64,000 bases of DNA. Source: Pedobacter sp. N36a (GTDB lineage: Bacteria > Bacteroidota > Bacteroidia > Sphingobacteriales > Sphingobacteriaceae). The notes beneath the pieces were generated by a model. The model had not been told where the DNA came from, did not search any database, and saw nothing but the letters and a program-made list of their open reading frames with translations. The stretch spans positions 124,001 to 188,000 of the forward strand of contig NZ_JACSZW010000001.1 in the NCBI RefSeq assembly GCF_014472395.1. Direction: 5' to 3'. Positions 47,020-56,526 of the stretch are shown here, piece after piece. The stretch's first letter is position 1. The number at the start of each line of letters is the position of its first letter. Made by a program: the position numbers and the translations under genes.

Positions 47020-47027
47020 TATCTTTG
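47020..47027 (+). promoter_or_regulatory. -7 element of rnpB (TATCTTTG)
   Basis: Exact match to the Bacteroidota TAnnTTTG consensus, about 8 bases before the predicted 5' end of the RNase P RNA. The -33 region is T-rich without a clear TTG. Confidence 0.65.
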
Positions 47028-47036
47028 TCGCACAAA

Positions 47037-47411
47037 AAATGCAAGCTGTTCTATCGCTGCGATTTATCGGAGAGGAAAGTCCGGGCAACGCAGAGCATCC
47101 CGCTTCCTAACGGGAAGAGGCTTAGGAATGAATACCTGAGTTATGGAAAGTGCCGCAGAAAATACACCGCCAATGGCTTTTTAAGCACAGGTAAGGTTGA
47201 AAACGTGAGGTAAGAGCTCACGAGTATTCCGGGCAACCGGATCGCTGGTAAACCCCGGGAGTTGAAAGACCAAATAGGCTAACGTATGTAGGGCTGCTCG
47301 TCCGATGTTAGTGGGTAGGTCGTTAGAGATAAGTGGTGACATTTATACTGGATTAATGGTAGAAAGGCTGAGCAATCAGCTTACAGAACCCGGCTTATAG
47401 GCTTGCATTTT
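47037..47411 (+). ncRNA. rnpB: RNase P RNA
   Basis: Catalytic RNA that trims tRNA 5' ends. The conserved 5' block GAGGAAAGTCCGGGC lies near 47080 and the 3' block ACAGAACCCGGCTTATAG near 47384-47401. The ends pair as helix P1 (AAAATGCAAGC with GCTTGCATTTT), and a T-run follows as terminator. Length of about 375 and helix layout fit the bacterial A type. Exact ends are estimated from P1. Confidence 0.96.
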
Positions 47412-47585
47412 TTTGTTTAATCTCAATACGCTAAAAAGCGGGCAAATGCGTTTTACCCCTGATTACAAAAAAGTTTTATCCCATTGAAATAATAACTGGA
47501 TCACTGCATCATCAGTGTTAAAAGCAATTATATTCAAATGAAAATAATATATTCGTATTCCTAATAAAAATGATGAGCAATACCT

Positions 47586-48992
47586 ATGGCAAAATTATTA
47601 ATAATTGATGATGAACGCGCAATAAGGAGCACACTTCGTGAAATCCTAGAGTATGAAAATTACGATGTAGAAGATATTGATAATGGTGTTGACGGATTAG
47701 ATCTGATCAAAAAAAAGAAATTTGATCTGGTATTGTGTGACATTAAAATGAATAAAATGGACGGTATGGAAGTGCTGGAACAAGCACAGGCCTATAGTCC
47801 GGACCTTCCTTTTATCATGATTTCTGGTCACGGAACCGTAGAAACAGCAATTGAAGCCAGTAAAAAAGGAGCCTTTGACTTTATCTCTAAACCACCAGAT
47901 TTAAACAGGTTATTAATTACCGTAAGAAATGCGCTGGACAGAGGTACTTTAGTCACTGAAACTAAGGTCCTGAAAAGAAAAGCCAGCAAGACCAGAGACA
48001 TACTGGGTAGCTCTGAGAGCATTGGAAAAATCAAAGAAACCATTGAGCGTGTTGCCCCTACTGATGCCCGCGTGTTGATTACCGGTGCTAACGGAAGTGG
48101 CAAAGAGCTAGTTGCGAGATGGTTGCATGAAAAATCCAATCGTGCAGATAGCCCTTTAATTGAAGTAAACTGTGCGGCTATTCCTTCGGAACTGATCGAG
48201 AGTGAACTATTTGGGCATGAGAAAGGATCCTTTACTTCGGCTGTAAAACAGCGTATTGGTAAATTCGAACTGGCCAACGGTGGAACTTTATTCCTGGATG
48301 AGATTGGTGACATGAGTCTTTCTGCTCAGGCGAAAGTTTTACGTGCCTTACAAGAGCATAAAATCAGCCGTGTTGGTGGAGAAAAAGAGCTGGAAGTAAA
48401 CGTAAGAGTACTTGCCGCAACCAATAAAGATCTTTTGAAAGAAATTGAAGATGGCAATTTCCGTATGGATTTATACCACCGTCTAAACGTCATCAACATT
48501 CACGTACCACATTTAACAGAGCGTATTGAAGATATTCCGGAGATCGCACTGCACTTTCTGGAAGAAATTTGTAAAGAGTATGGCATGCCGGTTAAAAAGA
48601 TCGGTGATGCAGCTATGGCGGCCCTACAGGCTTTACCATGGACTGGAAACGTACGTGAGCTGCACAATATGATCGAACGCTTAATCATACTTTCTGATAA
48701 AGCAATTACAGAACAAGATGTGGCTGCTTTTGCAAACCCTGGCGGCGGTACCAACATTGGTGCGGCACATGCTGCTGCTGCAGGTCAGCAGTCAGTACGC
48801 AGTATAGGTCAGAACTATGATAGCTTTAGCAATTTCCAGGATTATAAAGATCATGCGGAAAAAGAATTCATCAAGTTCAAGTTAGAGAAAAACAATTGGA
48901 ATGTATCTAAGACAGCGGATGACATTGATATTCAGCGCAGTCACCTTTACAGTAAGATTGAAAAATTCGGACTAAAAAGAACGGCAGAATAA
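47586..48992 (+). CDS. NtrX-like response regulator with altered sigma-54 loop
   Basis: 468 residues. Receiver with phospho-Asp D52; AAA+ domain with Walker A GANGSGKE and LFLDEIGDM; Fis-like HTH at the end (NNWNVSKTADDIDIQRSHLYSKIEK). Similarity is to NtrX (ELIESELFGHEKGSF). The loop that contacts sigma-54 reads GSFTSA instead of GAFTGA, so activation through sigma-54 is doubtful. It lies alone after rnpB, no kinase nearby. Confidence 0.88.
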   Translation: MAKLLIIDDERAIRSTLREILEYENYDVEDIDNGVDGLDLIKKKKFDLVLCDIKMNKMDGMEVLEQAQAYSPDLPFIMISGHGTVETAIEASKKGAFDFISKPPDLNRLLITVRNALDRGTLVTETKVLKRKASKTRDILGSSESIGKIKETIERVAPTDARVLITGANGSGKELVARWLHEKSNRADSPLIEVNCAAIPSELIESELFGHEKGSFTSAVKQRIGKFELANGGTLFLDEIGDMSLSAQAKVLRALQEHKISRVGGEKELEVNVRVLAATNKDLLKEIEDGNFRMDLYHRLNVINIHVPHLTERIEDIPEIALHFLEEICKEYGMPVKKIGDAAMAALQALPWTGNVRELHNMIERLIILSDKAITEQDVAAFANPGGGTNIGAAHAAAAGQQSVRSIGQNYDSFSNFQDYKDHAEKEFIKFKLEKNNWNVSKTADDIDIQRSHLYSKIEKFGLKRTAE

Positions 48993-49014
48993 ACGCTTTT
49001 TCCCTAGTCTAATG

Positions 49015-49056
49015 ATAACAAAAGCCAGGTTTCTACACGGATCTGGCTTTTGTTAT
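49015..49056. terminator. Bidirectional terminator overlapping the ClC stop codon
   Basis: 14-base perfect stem ATAACAAAAGCCAG / CTGGCTTTTGTTAT with a 14-base loop, between the convergent ntrX-like and ClC genes. The 3' arm contains the ClC stop. Confidence 0.85.
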
Positions 49057-50846
49057 TCCATATAGTCAGCCTGACGAGCTAATAATTTGCGGTATTTATT
49101 AAAGATGGCGGTTTTGGAGACAAAACCCAGATAGCGCTCTTCTTCAGTTAATACTGGCAAAGCCCATACATTTTCCTTTTCCATCTTCTGCATCACAATT
49201 CGCATCGAATCATTGATATGAACAGTATCAGGAGCCTCCTCAATTAAATCATTGGCTCTTACTTCCAAATGATCCACCTGGTTGATTCCTTTTTTAAGGA
49301 GCGCTTCCAGATAAATCAAGCCTTTAAAACTATGGTCTTCCTCGGCGACAACTGGAAAGACACTGCGTTTAGACTGTAAAATCTCCGGTAAGCGGTCTAC
49401 AATTAAATCATCCTGATTTAAAACCAGGTAATCTTTCTCTACCAGATACCTTAATTTCATCATGTTCAATACCGTTGAGTCTTTGTCTTCATAAGACAGC
49501 AGCTCCCCTTTTTCCGCAAGCGGTTTGGTATAGATCGAATATTTATTTTTACTTCTGTTGATCAGGTAAGAAATCGCTGAAACAATCATCAGCGGCACCA
49601 TTAAGACGTAACCACCGGTAATTTCAGCAATTAGAAAGATACCGGTTAATGGCGCATGCATAATCGCACTTAAGGAACCTGCCATTCCAGCCACAATAAA
49701 GTTGGCCACATTTAGCTCTGCAATCCCTAAGGTATTCACGGTAAAAGCCAGCATAAAGCCCATTAAACCGCCCATAATTAAGCTGGGTGCAAAGATCCCA
49801 CCATTTCCTCCAGCGCTTAAAGTGATCAGCGTTGCCGCAGATTTAGCAAAAAGGGTGGCTAAAGTAAAGATCAGGACTAGCCATGGTAAATGCCTGTATT
49901 CAGAAAAAATGCTGTTATTGATCACTGTGGAATAGTTTCCCATCAACAGATTCTTGATCGTGATGTAGCCCTCTCCATATAAAGTTGGGAATAGAAACAC
50001 CAATAAACCTAACATCAGTCCACCTACAACTACTTTCTTATAAGGATGTTTAATTTTATAAAAAGAGCCTTTGACAAATGCGCTTGCTTTGGTAAAATAG
50101 ATCGAAAACAATCCTATAAATGCCGCAAGAATCACATAATAAATCAGGGCCTCCATTTTCCATCCTTCGGTCACTAAGAAGAACAGCTGTTCATTGTAAA
50201 ACAGCCTTGCTACTACTGCTGCAGTAGCCGAGGCCAGCAGCAAAGGGATAAAGGCAGGAATACTGAATTCAGGAAGCAGAATTTCTACCGCGAACACAAT
50301 CCCTGCAATTGGACTATTAAAGGCCCCTGCGATACCCGCAGCGGCTCCACAAGCCAAAAGCATGGTCGTTTCCTTATAGGACAAGCCCAGGAAGCGTCCA
50401 ACAACAGATCCGATTCCAGCGCCACTGGTTACAATGGGGGCTTCCAGGCCCGTAGAACCACCAAAGCCTACCGTTAGGGCGGCTGTGATGATCTGCGAAT
50501 AAATATTATGGGGTTCTACCTTACTTGATTTTCTGGAGATGGTGTACAGCAAAGGGGTTAATCCGGTTTCAAACTTCCCTCTTCTAATGAAACGCCGGAC
50601 ATACATGACCGACAACAGAATCCCGATAAAGGGGAAAAAGAAGAAGAGGTAATACTTGTATTCCCAATGAAACCCTGTTTGCAGGAAATCTTCAATGTGG
50701 TGTGTAATGGTTTTCAACAAGGAAGCTGCAAGTCCGGCAAGGACCCCAACAATCAATGCAGCTATCACTAAAAAGTTCCTGTTTGAGATTTTGGTCTTCC
50801 GGTACTGGTTAATTCTGTCTACATAATTTACCATCCGTACATACAT
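49053..50846 (-). CDS. ClC-family chloride channel/antiporter with CBS domains
   Basis: 597 residues. ClC core with about ten hydrophobic segments; the gating Glu is in GSTGLEAPIV (in place of GREGP), and GNGGIFAPSLIMGG is the GxFxP region. TSGAGIGS replaces the usual GSGIP. Two C-terminal CBS domains (about 470-590) include VFPVVAEEDHSFKGLI and ALPVLTEEERYLGFV. A start at 50834 (MVNYVDRI) is also possible. It is the last gene of the regulator-rluA-clc run, 10 bases after rluA. Confidence 0.88.
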   Translation of the reverse strand: MYVRMVNYVDRINQYRKTKISNRNFLVIAALIVGVLAGLAASLLKTITHHIEDFLQTGFHWEYKYYLFFFFPFIGILLSVMYVRRFIRRGKFETGLTPLLYTISRKSSKVEPHNIYSQIITAALTVGFGGSTGLEAPIVTSGAGIGSVVGRFLGLSYKETTMLLACGAAAGIAGAFNSPIAGIVFAVEILLPEFSIPAFIPLLLASATAAVVARLFYNEQLFFLVTEGWKMEALIYYVILAAFIGLFSIYFTKASAFVKGSFYKIKHPYKKVVVGGLMLGLLVFLFPTLYGEGYITIKNLLMGNYSTVINNSIFSEYRHLPWLVLIFTLATLFAKSAATLITLSAGGNGGIFAPSLIMGGLMGFMLAFTVNTLGIAELNVANFIVAGMAGSLSAIMHAPLTGIFLIAEITGGYVLMVPLMIVSAISYLINRSKNKYSIYTKPLAEKGELLSYEDKDSTVLNMMKLRYLVEKDYLVLNQDDLIVDRLPEILQSKRSVFPVVAEEDHSFKGLIYLEALLKKGINQVDHLEVRANDLIEEAPDTVHINDSMRIVMQKMEKENVWALPVLTEEERYLGFVSKTAIFNKYRKLLARQADYME

Positions 50847-50856
50847 ATCTTACCGT

Positions 50857-51603
50857 TTAAGCGTCAAATTTATCAAGTAGTTTAATCAGTGTTGCAAAAT
50901 CCTTAGGATATGGTGCATCAATAACGATATCAGCTCCATCTAATCCTTTAAATACCAAATGTCTGGCATGTAAAGCAAAACGTTTCATAATCGGAAGTTC
51001 TTCATCGTCTTTTGCAATGCGGTACCCTTTTTTCATGGTCGATAAGAAGACCGGTTTTCCACGGTACATATCATCGCCAGCAATTGCTGCGCGCTGAGTA
51101 GCCAGATGGATCCGGATCTGGTGCATACGGCCGGTAATCGGCTTACATTCTACCAGGGTATAATGACGGTAATGTTTTATGGAATTAAAAATGGTTTCTG
51201 CACGTTTACCCTCTTTTCTGTCGATGGTAACGCTCTTATTCCCGTCGTTAAGGATGGGAAGGTCGATAAACAGCTCGTTAAAAGTAAACTGTCCGTCTAC
51301 CACTGCGTGGTATACTTTGCTTACTCTGCGCTTTTCAAATTGCATCGCAACGTTGCGATAGGCATCAGGAGTTTTCGCGATAATAATCGCGCCTGAAGTT
51401 TCTTTGTCTAAACGATGACATACCTGTGCATCAGCAGAATACTGCTTTGCCAAACGTAATATATTGACCTCGCCTGATCCGCCGCGCTCATCCAGCGAGG
51501 CTACGAATGGAGGTTTATTTACGACGATATAATCATCGTTTTCGAATAGGATAAGATCTTTAAAAGAAGGATATTTCAATACAGTGGATTTAATACTGCA
51601 CAA
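50857..51603 (-). CDS. RluA-family pseudouridine synthase
   Basis: 248 residues. The catalytic motif CHRLDKETSGAIIIAK has the active Asp; NKPPFVASLDERGG at the start and GRMHQIRIHLA near the end are conserved in the family. It modifies uridines in rRNA or tRNA; no S4 domain precedes it, so the exact target is not clear. It lies 5 bases after the response regulator gene. Confidence 0.9.
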   Translation of the reverse strand: MCSIKSTVLKYPSFKDLILFENDDYIVVNKPPFVASLDERGGSGEVNILRLAKQYSADAQVCHRLDKETSGAIIIAKTPDAYRNVAMQFEKRRVSKVYHAVVDGQFTFNELFIDLPILNDGNKSVTIDRKEGKRAETIFNSIKHYRHYTLVECKPITGRMHQIRIHLATQRAAIAGDDMYRGKPVFLSTMKKGYRIAKDDEELPIMKRFALHARHLVFKGLDGADIVIDAPYPKDFATLIKLLDKFDA

Positions 51604-51608
51604 AAATA

Positions 51609-52298
51609 CTAAGAAAGTTCGAATTTATAGCCTACACCCTTCACTGTTGCCACATAAGTCTCGCCTAATTTCTCACGAAGTTTGCGGATATGCACATCAA
51701 TTGTACGGTTGGTGACCACTACTGAGTCTTCCCAAATATTTTTAAGAATAGATTCTCTGGTGTATACTTTTCCGGGTTTAGAGGCTAATAAGTACAATAA
51801 TTCGAATTCCTTTTTGGCTAAAACTACTTTTTGTCCGCCTTGAAATACCAGGTATGCTTCCCTGTCAATGACCAAATCTCCGATTTCTACTTTATTATCA
51901 GAAACCTCATCAGCACTTGAATTTCTTCTTAATATGGCATTAATTCTACTCACCAATGCACGTGGTTTAATCGGTTTGGCAATATAATCATCTGCACCTA
52001 CATTAAAACCGGCAATTTCTGAATACTCTTCACTTCTTGCGGTTAAGAATACCATGAATGTATTTTTAAACTCTGGAATGGCTCGCATTAACCTGCAAGC
52101 TTCAATCCCATCCATTTTAGGCATCATGATATCCAGAATGATTAAATCAGGATGAACCTTCTTGGCTACCGTAATTCCTTCCTGGCCATTACTAGCCAAA
52201 AAAACCTGATATCCTTCTTTTTTCAAGTTGTACTCGATCAATTCAAGGATATCAGGTTCATCATCAACAATCAGTATCTTTTGTTTTACGGTGCTCAT
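51609..52298 (-). CDS. OmpR/PhoB-family response regulator
   Basis: 229 residues. Receiver with phospho-Asp in LIILDIMMPKMDG (about D56) and Lys in IAKPIKP; winged-helix output with VVVTNRTIDVHIRKLREKLG and GVGYKF. No kinase gene is next to it. The genes after it are rluA and ClC, so its targets cannot be read from context. A palindrome lies upstream and may be its own binding site. Confidence 0.9.
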   Translation of the reverse strand: MSTVKQKILIVDDEPDILELIEYNLKKEGYQVFLASNGQEGITVAKKVHPDLIILDIMMPKMDGIEACRLMRAIPEFKNTFMVFLTARSEEYSEIAGFNVGADDYIAKPIKPRALVSRINAILRRNSSADEVSDNKVEIGDLVIDREAYLVFQGGQKVVLAKKEFELLYLLASKPGKVYTRESILKNIWEDSVVVTNRTIDVHIRKLREKLGETYVATVKGVGYKFELS

Positions 52299-52357
52299 AG
52301 CTTTAAATATTTGTTACGAAATTAGGTAATCAATTATAATATACCGTTAAACCCAAG

Positions 52358-52372
52358 TTAACAAATTGTTAA
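52358..52372. promoter_or_regulatory. Palindrome upstream of the OmpR-family regulator gene
   Basis: TTAACAAATTGTTAA: 7-base arms around one central base, 60 bases before the regulator start codon. It is a candidate operator, perhaps for self-control. Confidence 0.4.
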
Positions 52373-52403
52373 GTGACTCCAGTGTGTTAACACGGATTTA
52401 GGA

Positions 52404-53510
52404 TTATTTTAAAGTTTTATTTAAGAAAGCATCCAGCTCTTCACCACGTAGATTCTTCGCTATAATTTTTCCGTTAGGATCTAATAGAAAGGAACTTGGG
52501 ATCGCTTCGATCTCATATTGTCTCACTACAGGACCATCAAAATCTTTCAATTCGCCAGCATGCGTCCATGTTAAATGATCTGCCGCAATTGCGTTTTTCC
52601 AGGCAGTAGCGTCTTTATCCAATGAAATCCCAAGGACGGTAAAGTTCTTATCTTTGAAAGCATTGTAAGCTTTTACCAGGTTTGGATTCTCTTGGCGACA
52701 AGGCATACACCAGGAAGCCCAGAAGTCAATCAGTACATACTTCCCTTTAAAATCTGATAATTTCACTGGTTTACCGTCTAAACCAGCAATGGTAAATTCT
52801 GGTGCTTGTGAACCTACTGATAAAGCTTTCAGCTTAGACATTTTTGTTAAAAACTCCGTTACTGAAGGATTGTCATTGAAGCTGCTTTTAATCTTATCTG
52901 AATATTCTACCATTTCTTTCTCATATTCGGCAGGATTCAACAGGTTAATCGCGTAGAAACCCGCCAAAGAATTGCTGTTGTCCTGTGCGAATTTCAACAC
53001 TGCTTTATTCAATCCATTGATTTCCTGGGTATATTCAGGTCTGAATTGCTCCATAATCGCCTCTCTTTTATCAGGCTGAGCGGCTACTGCTTCTTCAAAC
53101 TTCGCTTGAATTGCACCAAGTTTAGCCATGTACTGGTTTTTAACCGTATTCAATTCCTGTAACTTATCCGCTTCCATTGCTCCGGAGACCGTATATCCTA
53201 AATTCTTATCGGTTAAATCAGCAGCAATTTTAATATCGTCACCATTCTTAGCAATGATCATATACTCATTATGTCCGGCAGAGATTCTAAAGAAATCTAC
53301 TCCTGGTGTACTGTGTGAGAATTTAAATTCTCCTTTTTCAGAAAGCACTGTCGAATCTAAAGGAAGTACATTTTCTTTTTGTAGACCAAATAAGTAAACT
53401 TTACTTTGAGGCGTTGCGTTCTTAAATTCTCCACTAATGGTAAACTTACTTTTGTCCTTACATGCAGTAAATGCAAAACAGATCAATAATAGATATCCGA
53501 GTTTCTTCAT
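52404..53510 (-). CDS. TlpA-like thioredoxin lipoprotein with DUF4369-like N-terminus
   Basis: 368 residues, lipobox (AFTAC, Cys 17). An N-terminal beta domain (FTISGEFKNATPQSKVYLFG) of DUF4369 type, a helical middle, and a thioredoxin domain (about 228-368) with the redox motif WCMPCR. Such proteins reduce disulfides in the periplasm and are common in Bacteroidota. It lies 11 bases after gatB. Confidence 0.9.
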   Translation of the reverse strand: MKKLGYLLLICFAFTACKDKSKFTISGEFKNATPQSKVYLFGLQKENVLPLDSTVLSEKGEFKFSHSTPGVDFFRISAGHNEYMIIAKNGDDIKIAADLTDKNLGYTVSGAMEADKLQELNTVKNQYMAKLGAIQAKFEEAVAAQPDKREAIMEQFRPEYTQEINGLNKAVLKFAQDNSNSLAGFYAINLLNPAEYEKEMVEYSDKIKSSFNDNPSVTEFLTKMSKLKALSVGSQAPEFTIAGLDGKPVKLSDFKGKYVLIDFWASWCMPCRQENPNLVKAYNAFKDKNFTVLGISLDKDATAWKNAIAADHLTWTHAGELKDFDGPVVRQYEIEAIPSSFLLDPNGKIIAKNLRGEELDAFLNKTLK

Positions 53511-53521
53511 TTGTATTCTTT

Positions 53522-54985
53522 TTACTTTAATTTATCTTGTAACAATTCGTTTATTTTCTGGGCATCTGCTTTTCCTTTAGCCAGTTTCATTACCTCACCA
53601 ACAAACAGTCCAAGCACGCCCTTTTTACCTTTTTTATAGGCTTGTACCTGAGCATCAAATTTTGCCAGGACTTCATCCACAAAGCCAGATAATTCATCAC
53701 TATTCTCCACAATCAATAGATTTAAAGCTGCAGCCGTCGCCATAGCTTCCGCTTTAGGGTCTTTTACCAGCTCTGGGAGTAATTGTTGCAAGGCAATCTG
53801 TTGGGTAATCTTTTTATCGTCAACAAGGTTGATCAACTCTGCCAGCTGTACAGGCTGCAGTTTAAAATCAGCAATACTGATCTCCTGCTCACTTAACAAC
53901 GCTCTAATCGACCCTGTAAGCCAGTTTACCAAGTTTTTCTTGTTGCCTACAATCGGTAAAGCGCCATTAAAATAAGTCAGCAAATCACGATCTTCAGAAA
54001 GCATAGCAGCCTCAGAAGCATTAACGCCAAAGCCGGCAACTAATTGTTTGGAGATTTCCGCTGGCAATGCCGGCATATCGAACTTGATCTGCGCCAGCCA
54101 TTCGGCAGAGATGTGGATCGGTGCAAGGTCAGGATCAGGGAAATAGCGGTAATCATTGGCCTCTTCCTTAGTTCGCATTGGAGCAGTTGTACCCTGATCT
54201 GCATCGAAGTTTAAGGTGCTTTGGATGATCCTCCCCCCTTCAGAAATCACTTCCTGCTGACGGTTAAATTCAAATTCCATCGCCCTGCGCACATTACGGA
54301 TAGAGTTCAGGTTTTTCACTTCACAGCGTGTACCGAACTCCGTGGTTCCAAATTTACGAATCGAGATGTTCGCATCACAGCGTAAGCTGCCCTCTTCCAT
54401 ATTTCCATCACTTACATCGAGGTGGCGCACCAGTTTCCGAATTTCTAACAATAATGCAGAAGCCTCTTCCGCAGAACGGATATCCGGCTCCGTTACGATT
54501 TCTATTAATGGAACTCCAGCCCGGTTCAGGTCTACAAAAGAAAAGCGATCGTCCTGATCGTGTAAGCTCTTCCCTGCATCTTCTTCCAGGTGGATTCTGT
54601 TGATTCCTATTCTTTTTTCCTCGCCATTTGGCAAAGTCACATTCAGGAAACCATTCTGACAGATCGGCTTATTGTCTTGCGTAATCTGGTATCCTTTTGG
54701 CAGATCTGCATAGAAATAATTCTTGCGGTCAAAATAATTGATTTCATTTATCGTGCAATTCAGCGCCAAGCCCATTCTAATGGCTTTAGCCACCACCTCT
54801 TTATTGAGTTTTGGCAAAGCACCGGGCAAGGCAAGAGAGACCGCAGAGATGTGTTCATTCGGTTTAGCCCCGAAAGAAGCACTGTCTGAGGAGAAAATTT
54901 TTGATTTTGTATTTAGCTGTACGTGGATTTCTAAACCAGATACCAATTCAAATTCTGATGGAGAAACTGCTGTATTCGTACTCAT
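53522..54985 (-). CDS. gatB: Aspartyl/glutamyl-tRNA amidotransferase subunit B
   Basis: 487 residues. The start ELVSGLEIHVQLNTKSKIFS and LPGALPKLN are typical, followed by the kinase-like core (EEGSLRCDANISIR, YRYFPDPDL) and the C-terminal YqeY-like tail ending VGEVMKLAKGKADAQ. It activates mischarged Glu-tRNA(Gln)/Asp-tRNA(Asn) for amidation together with GatA and GatC, which are not in the window. Confidence 0.96.
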   Translation of the reverse strand: MSTNTAVSPSEFELVSGLEIHVQLNTKSKIFSSDSASFGAKPNEHISAVSLALPGALPKLNKEVVAKAIRMGLALNCTINEINYFDRKNYFYADLPKGYQITQDNKPICQNGFLNVTLPNGEEKRIGINRIHLEEDAGKSLHDQDDRFSFVDLNRAGVPLIEIVTEPDIRSAEEASALLLEIRKLVRHLDVSDGNMEEGSLRCDANISIRKFGTTEFGTRCEVKNLNSIRNVRRAMEFEFNRQQEVISEGGRIIQSTLNFDADQGTTAPMRTKEEANDYRYFPDPDLAPIHISAEWLAQIKFDMPALPAEISKQLVAGFGVNASEAAMLSEDRDLLTYFNGALPIVGNKKNLVNWLTGSIRALLSEQEISIADFKLQPVQLAELINLVDDKKITQQIALQQLLPELVKDPKAEAMATAAALNLLIVENSDELSGFVDEVLAKFDAQVQAYKKGKKGVLGLFVGEVMKLAKGKADAQKINELLQDKLK

Positions 54986-55175
54986 TTATAGGCAATGATT
55001 AAAACGTGGTTTTCGATATATTATATAGACAAATATAACGGAATTGAGCATTAACAGCGTAGTTTCCATCCATAATTATACAGTATGCCAAAACTATGAT
55101 CTTTTAATTACCTAAAAACACCGGGTTTCAGAACGGGCTCCTCCGCAAATCAAAACAGATTCCAGTGCTTCGGAT

Positions 55176-56174
55176 TCAGGTTTCCTGTCCCAAACTTACC
55201 TCGCTGGGTAAAATACCAAAGTAACGCTTAAAAGCATCTGTCAAGTGGCTTTGGTGGTTAAAACCTACTGCCGCAGCGACCTGTCCGATGCTCATTCTTT
55301 CTTCCAGAATCAGTCTTTTTGCTTCTTCCATCCGCAAACGTGTCACATAACCATAAATGGTAATTCCGAAATATTCTTTAAAACCACGCTTCAGTTTGAA
55401 CTCATTTAAAGCAGTAATTTTCGACAATTCTATGATCGTAGGCGGATAGCGATAGCCTGCATCCAATACCTCTCGTGCATGTTCAATTTTCTTAAGATCA
55501 TCAGGTTTGATCAGGTATTTTTCAACCTCCACACCAGATTGCATTTGCTCCAGCTGCAGCATCAGCAATTCTAAAATCTTAGATTCTGTGTGCATCCGTT
55601 TCAGTTCACCGGTACGCCTGCATTCACAAATGTCATTTATTACTCTCCTCATTTCCGGTGTCACAGAAAGATCCTTGGCCACAAAAGAGGTATATTTTCC
55701 TTTGAGGATCTCCTTGACAAAATCGGTATGGAGTAAGGAATGCTGATCAATCAAATGAAAATAATAGGCCTTAGAGAGTACCAGTAGAAAGTATTTATAT
55801 TCTACTCCAGGAACCATTGGATATTTTCCTTTTAAAGATGGAATATACCGGATATTGTGCCTGCTTCCCATTCTTCGGCTATTCTTCGAGGCATTTTTAT
55901 CTCCGGCCGGGCTTGTCCCATAAAAGATAAACTGAGAAGTAATCGCCTCCCCTTCCACTTCCGAAAGCACTTTAACATTTTCATGAAACTGCATGGTGGA
56001 ATGAACAAGAAACAAACCTCCGGCACTCAGCTGATAATTGACCAGTTTATTTACAGCAGGCATTTTAATATTGATGTTCTTTTCTGAAAGCGGTGTATTG
56101 GCGACGTACATTTCAGGAATCTCCTCGATGAATAACCAATCTTCCGCTCCTTCTATCTTTGATTTAATCTTCAT
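55176..56174 (-). CDS. AraC-family regulator, PchR-like
   Basis: 332 residues. The C-terminal double HTH (about 235-330) includes ITALNEFKLKRGFKEYFG and IGQVAAAVGFNHQSHLTDAFKRYFG. The pattern LNEFKLKRGFK...TIYGYVTRLRMEEAKRLI resembles PchR-type regulators of iron uptake. The N-terminal sensor domain is not recognised. It follows the HmuY/protease genes on the same strand, so it probably responds to iron or haem and controls them. Confidence 0.85.
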   Translation of the reverse strand: MKIKSKIEGAEDWLFIEEIPEMYVANTPLSEKNINIKMPAVNKLVNYQLSAGGLFLVHSTMQFHENVKVLSEVEGEAITSQFIFYGTSPAGDKNASKNSRRMGSRHNIRYIPSLKGKYPMVPGVEYKYFLLVLSKAYYFHLIDQHSLLHTDFVKEILKGKYTSFVAKDLSVTPEMRRVINDICECRRTGELKRMHTESKILELLMLQLEQMQSGVEVEKYLIKPDDLKKIEHAREVLDAGYRYPPTIIELSKITALNEFKLKRGFKEYFGITIYGYVTRLRMEEAKRLILEERMSIGQVAAAVGFNHQSHLTDAFKRYFGILPSEVSLGQET

Positions 56175-56192
56175 TATTTTTCTTCGCTTTTT

Positions 56193-56513
56193 TTACTTAC
56201 TCATGAGCTGATATACCTCATTCATGTAAATGGATTCATCAATCGCCAGTTTAAAGCTTTCAAATTCCTCATAACAAAATGCAAAACAGATGTCTTCATT
56301 AGGCGTATGCAGAATGATCCGCTCTTCCTCATCCGGAAATGGTAAGCTGTTTTTATGAAAAGGCAGGCTAAACACCACACCTCTAAATGCTTCAAAAGCA
56401 TCAATACTGAAATTTAACAGCAAATTATTATGCCACAAATAATACATTTTACATCCCATACAGCTGCTGATCACTGTATCTCCTTTAGTACTTAACACCC
56501 TCGTTTTGCACAT
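56193..56513 (-). CDS. Small hypothetical protein with CxxC
   Basis: 106 residues, no signal peptide. SSCMGCKMYYLWHNNLLLNFS has a CxxC, and there are further Cys near the start and around 74-79 (ICFAFC). It looks like a compact cytoplasmic protein. It lies 13 bases after the S41 protease gene and 18 before the AraC gene. I do not know its role; metal or haem sensing is possible. Confidence 0.65.
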   Translation of the reverse strand: MCKTRVLSTKGDTVISSCMGCKMYYLWHNNLLLNFSIDAFEAFRGVVFSLPFHKNSLPFPDEEERIILHTPNEDICFAFCYEEFESFKLAIDESIYMNEVYQLMSK

Positions 56514-56526
56514 CTTCTTCTATATT

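Noticed and set aside
46923..47213. Plus-strand ORFs near 46923-47213
   Set aside because: They overlap the promoter and first part of the RNase P RNA and have no protein-like pattern.
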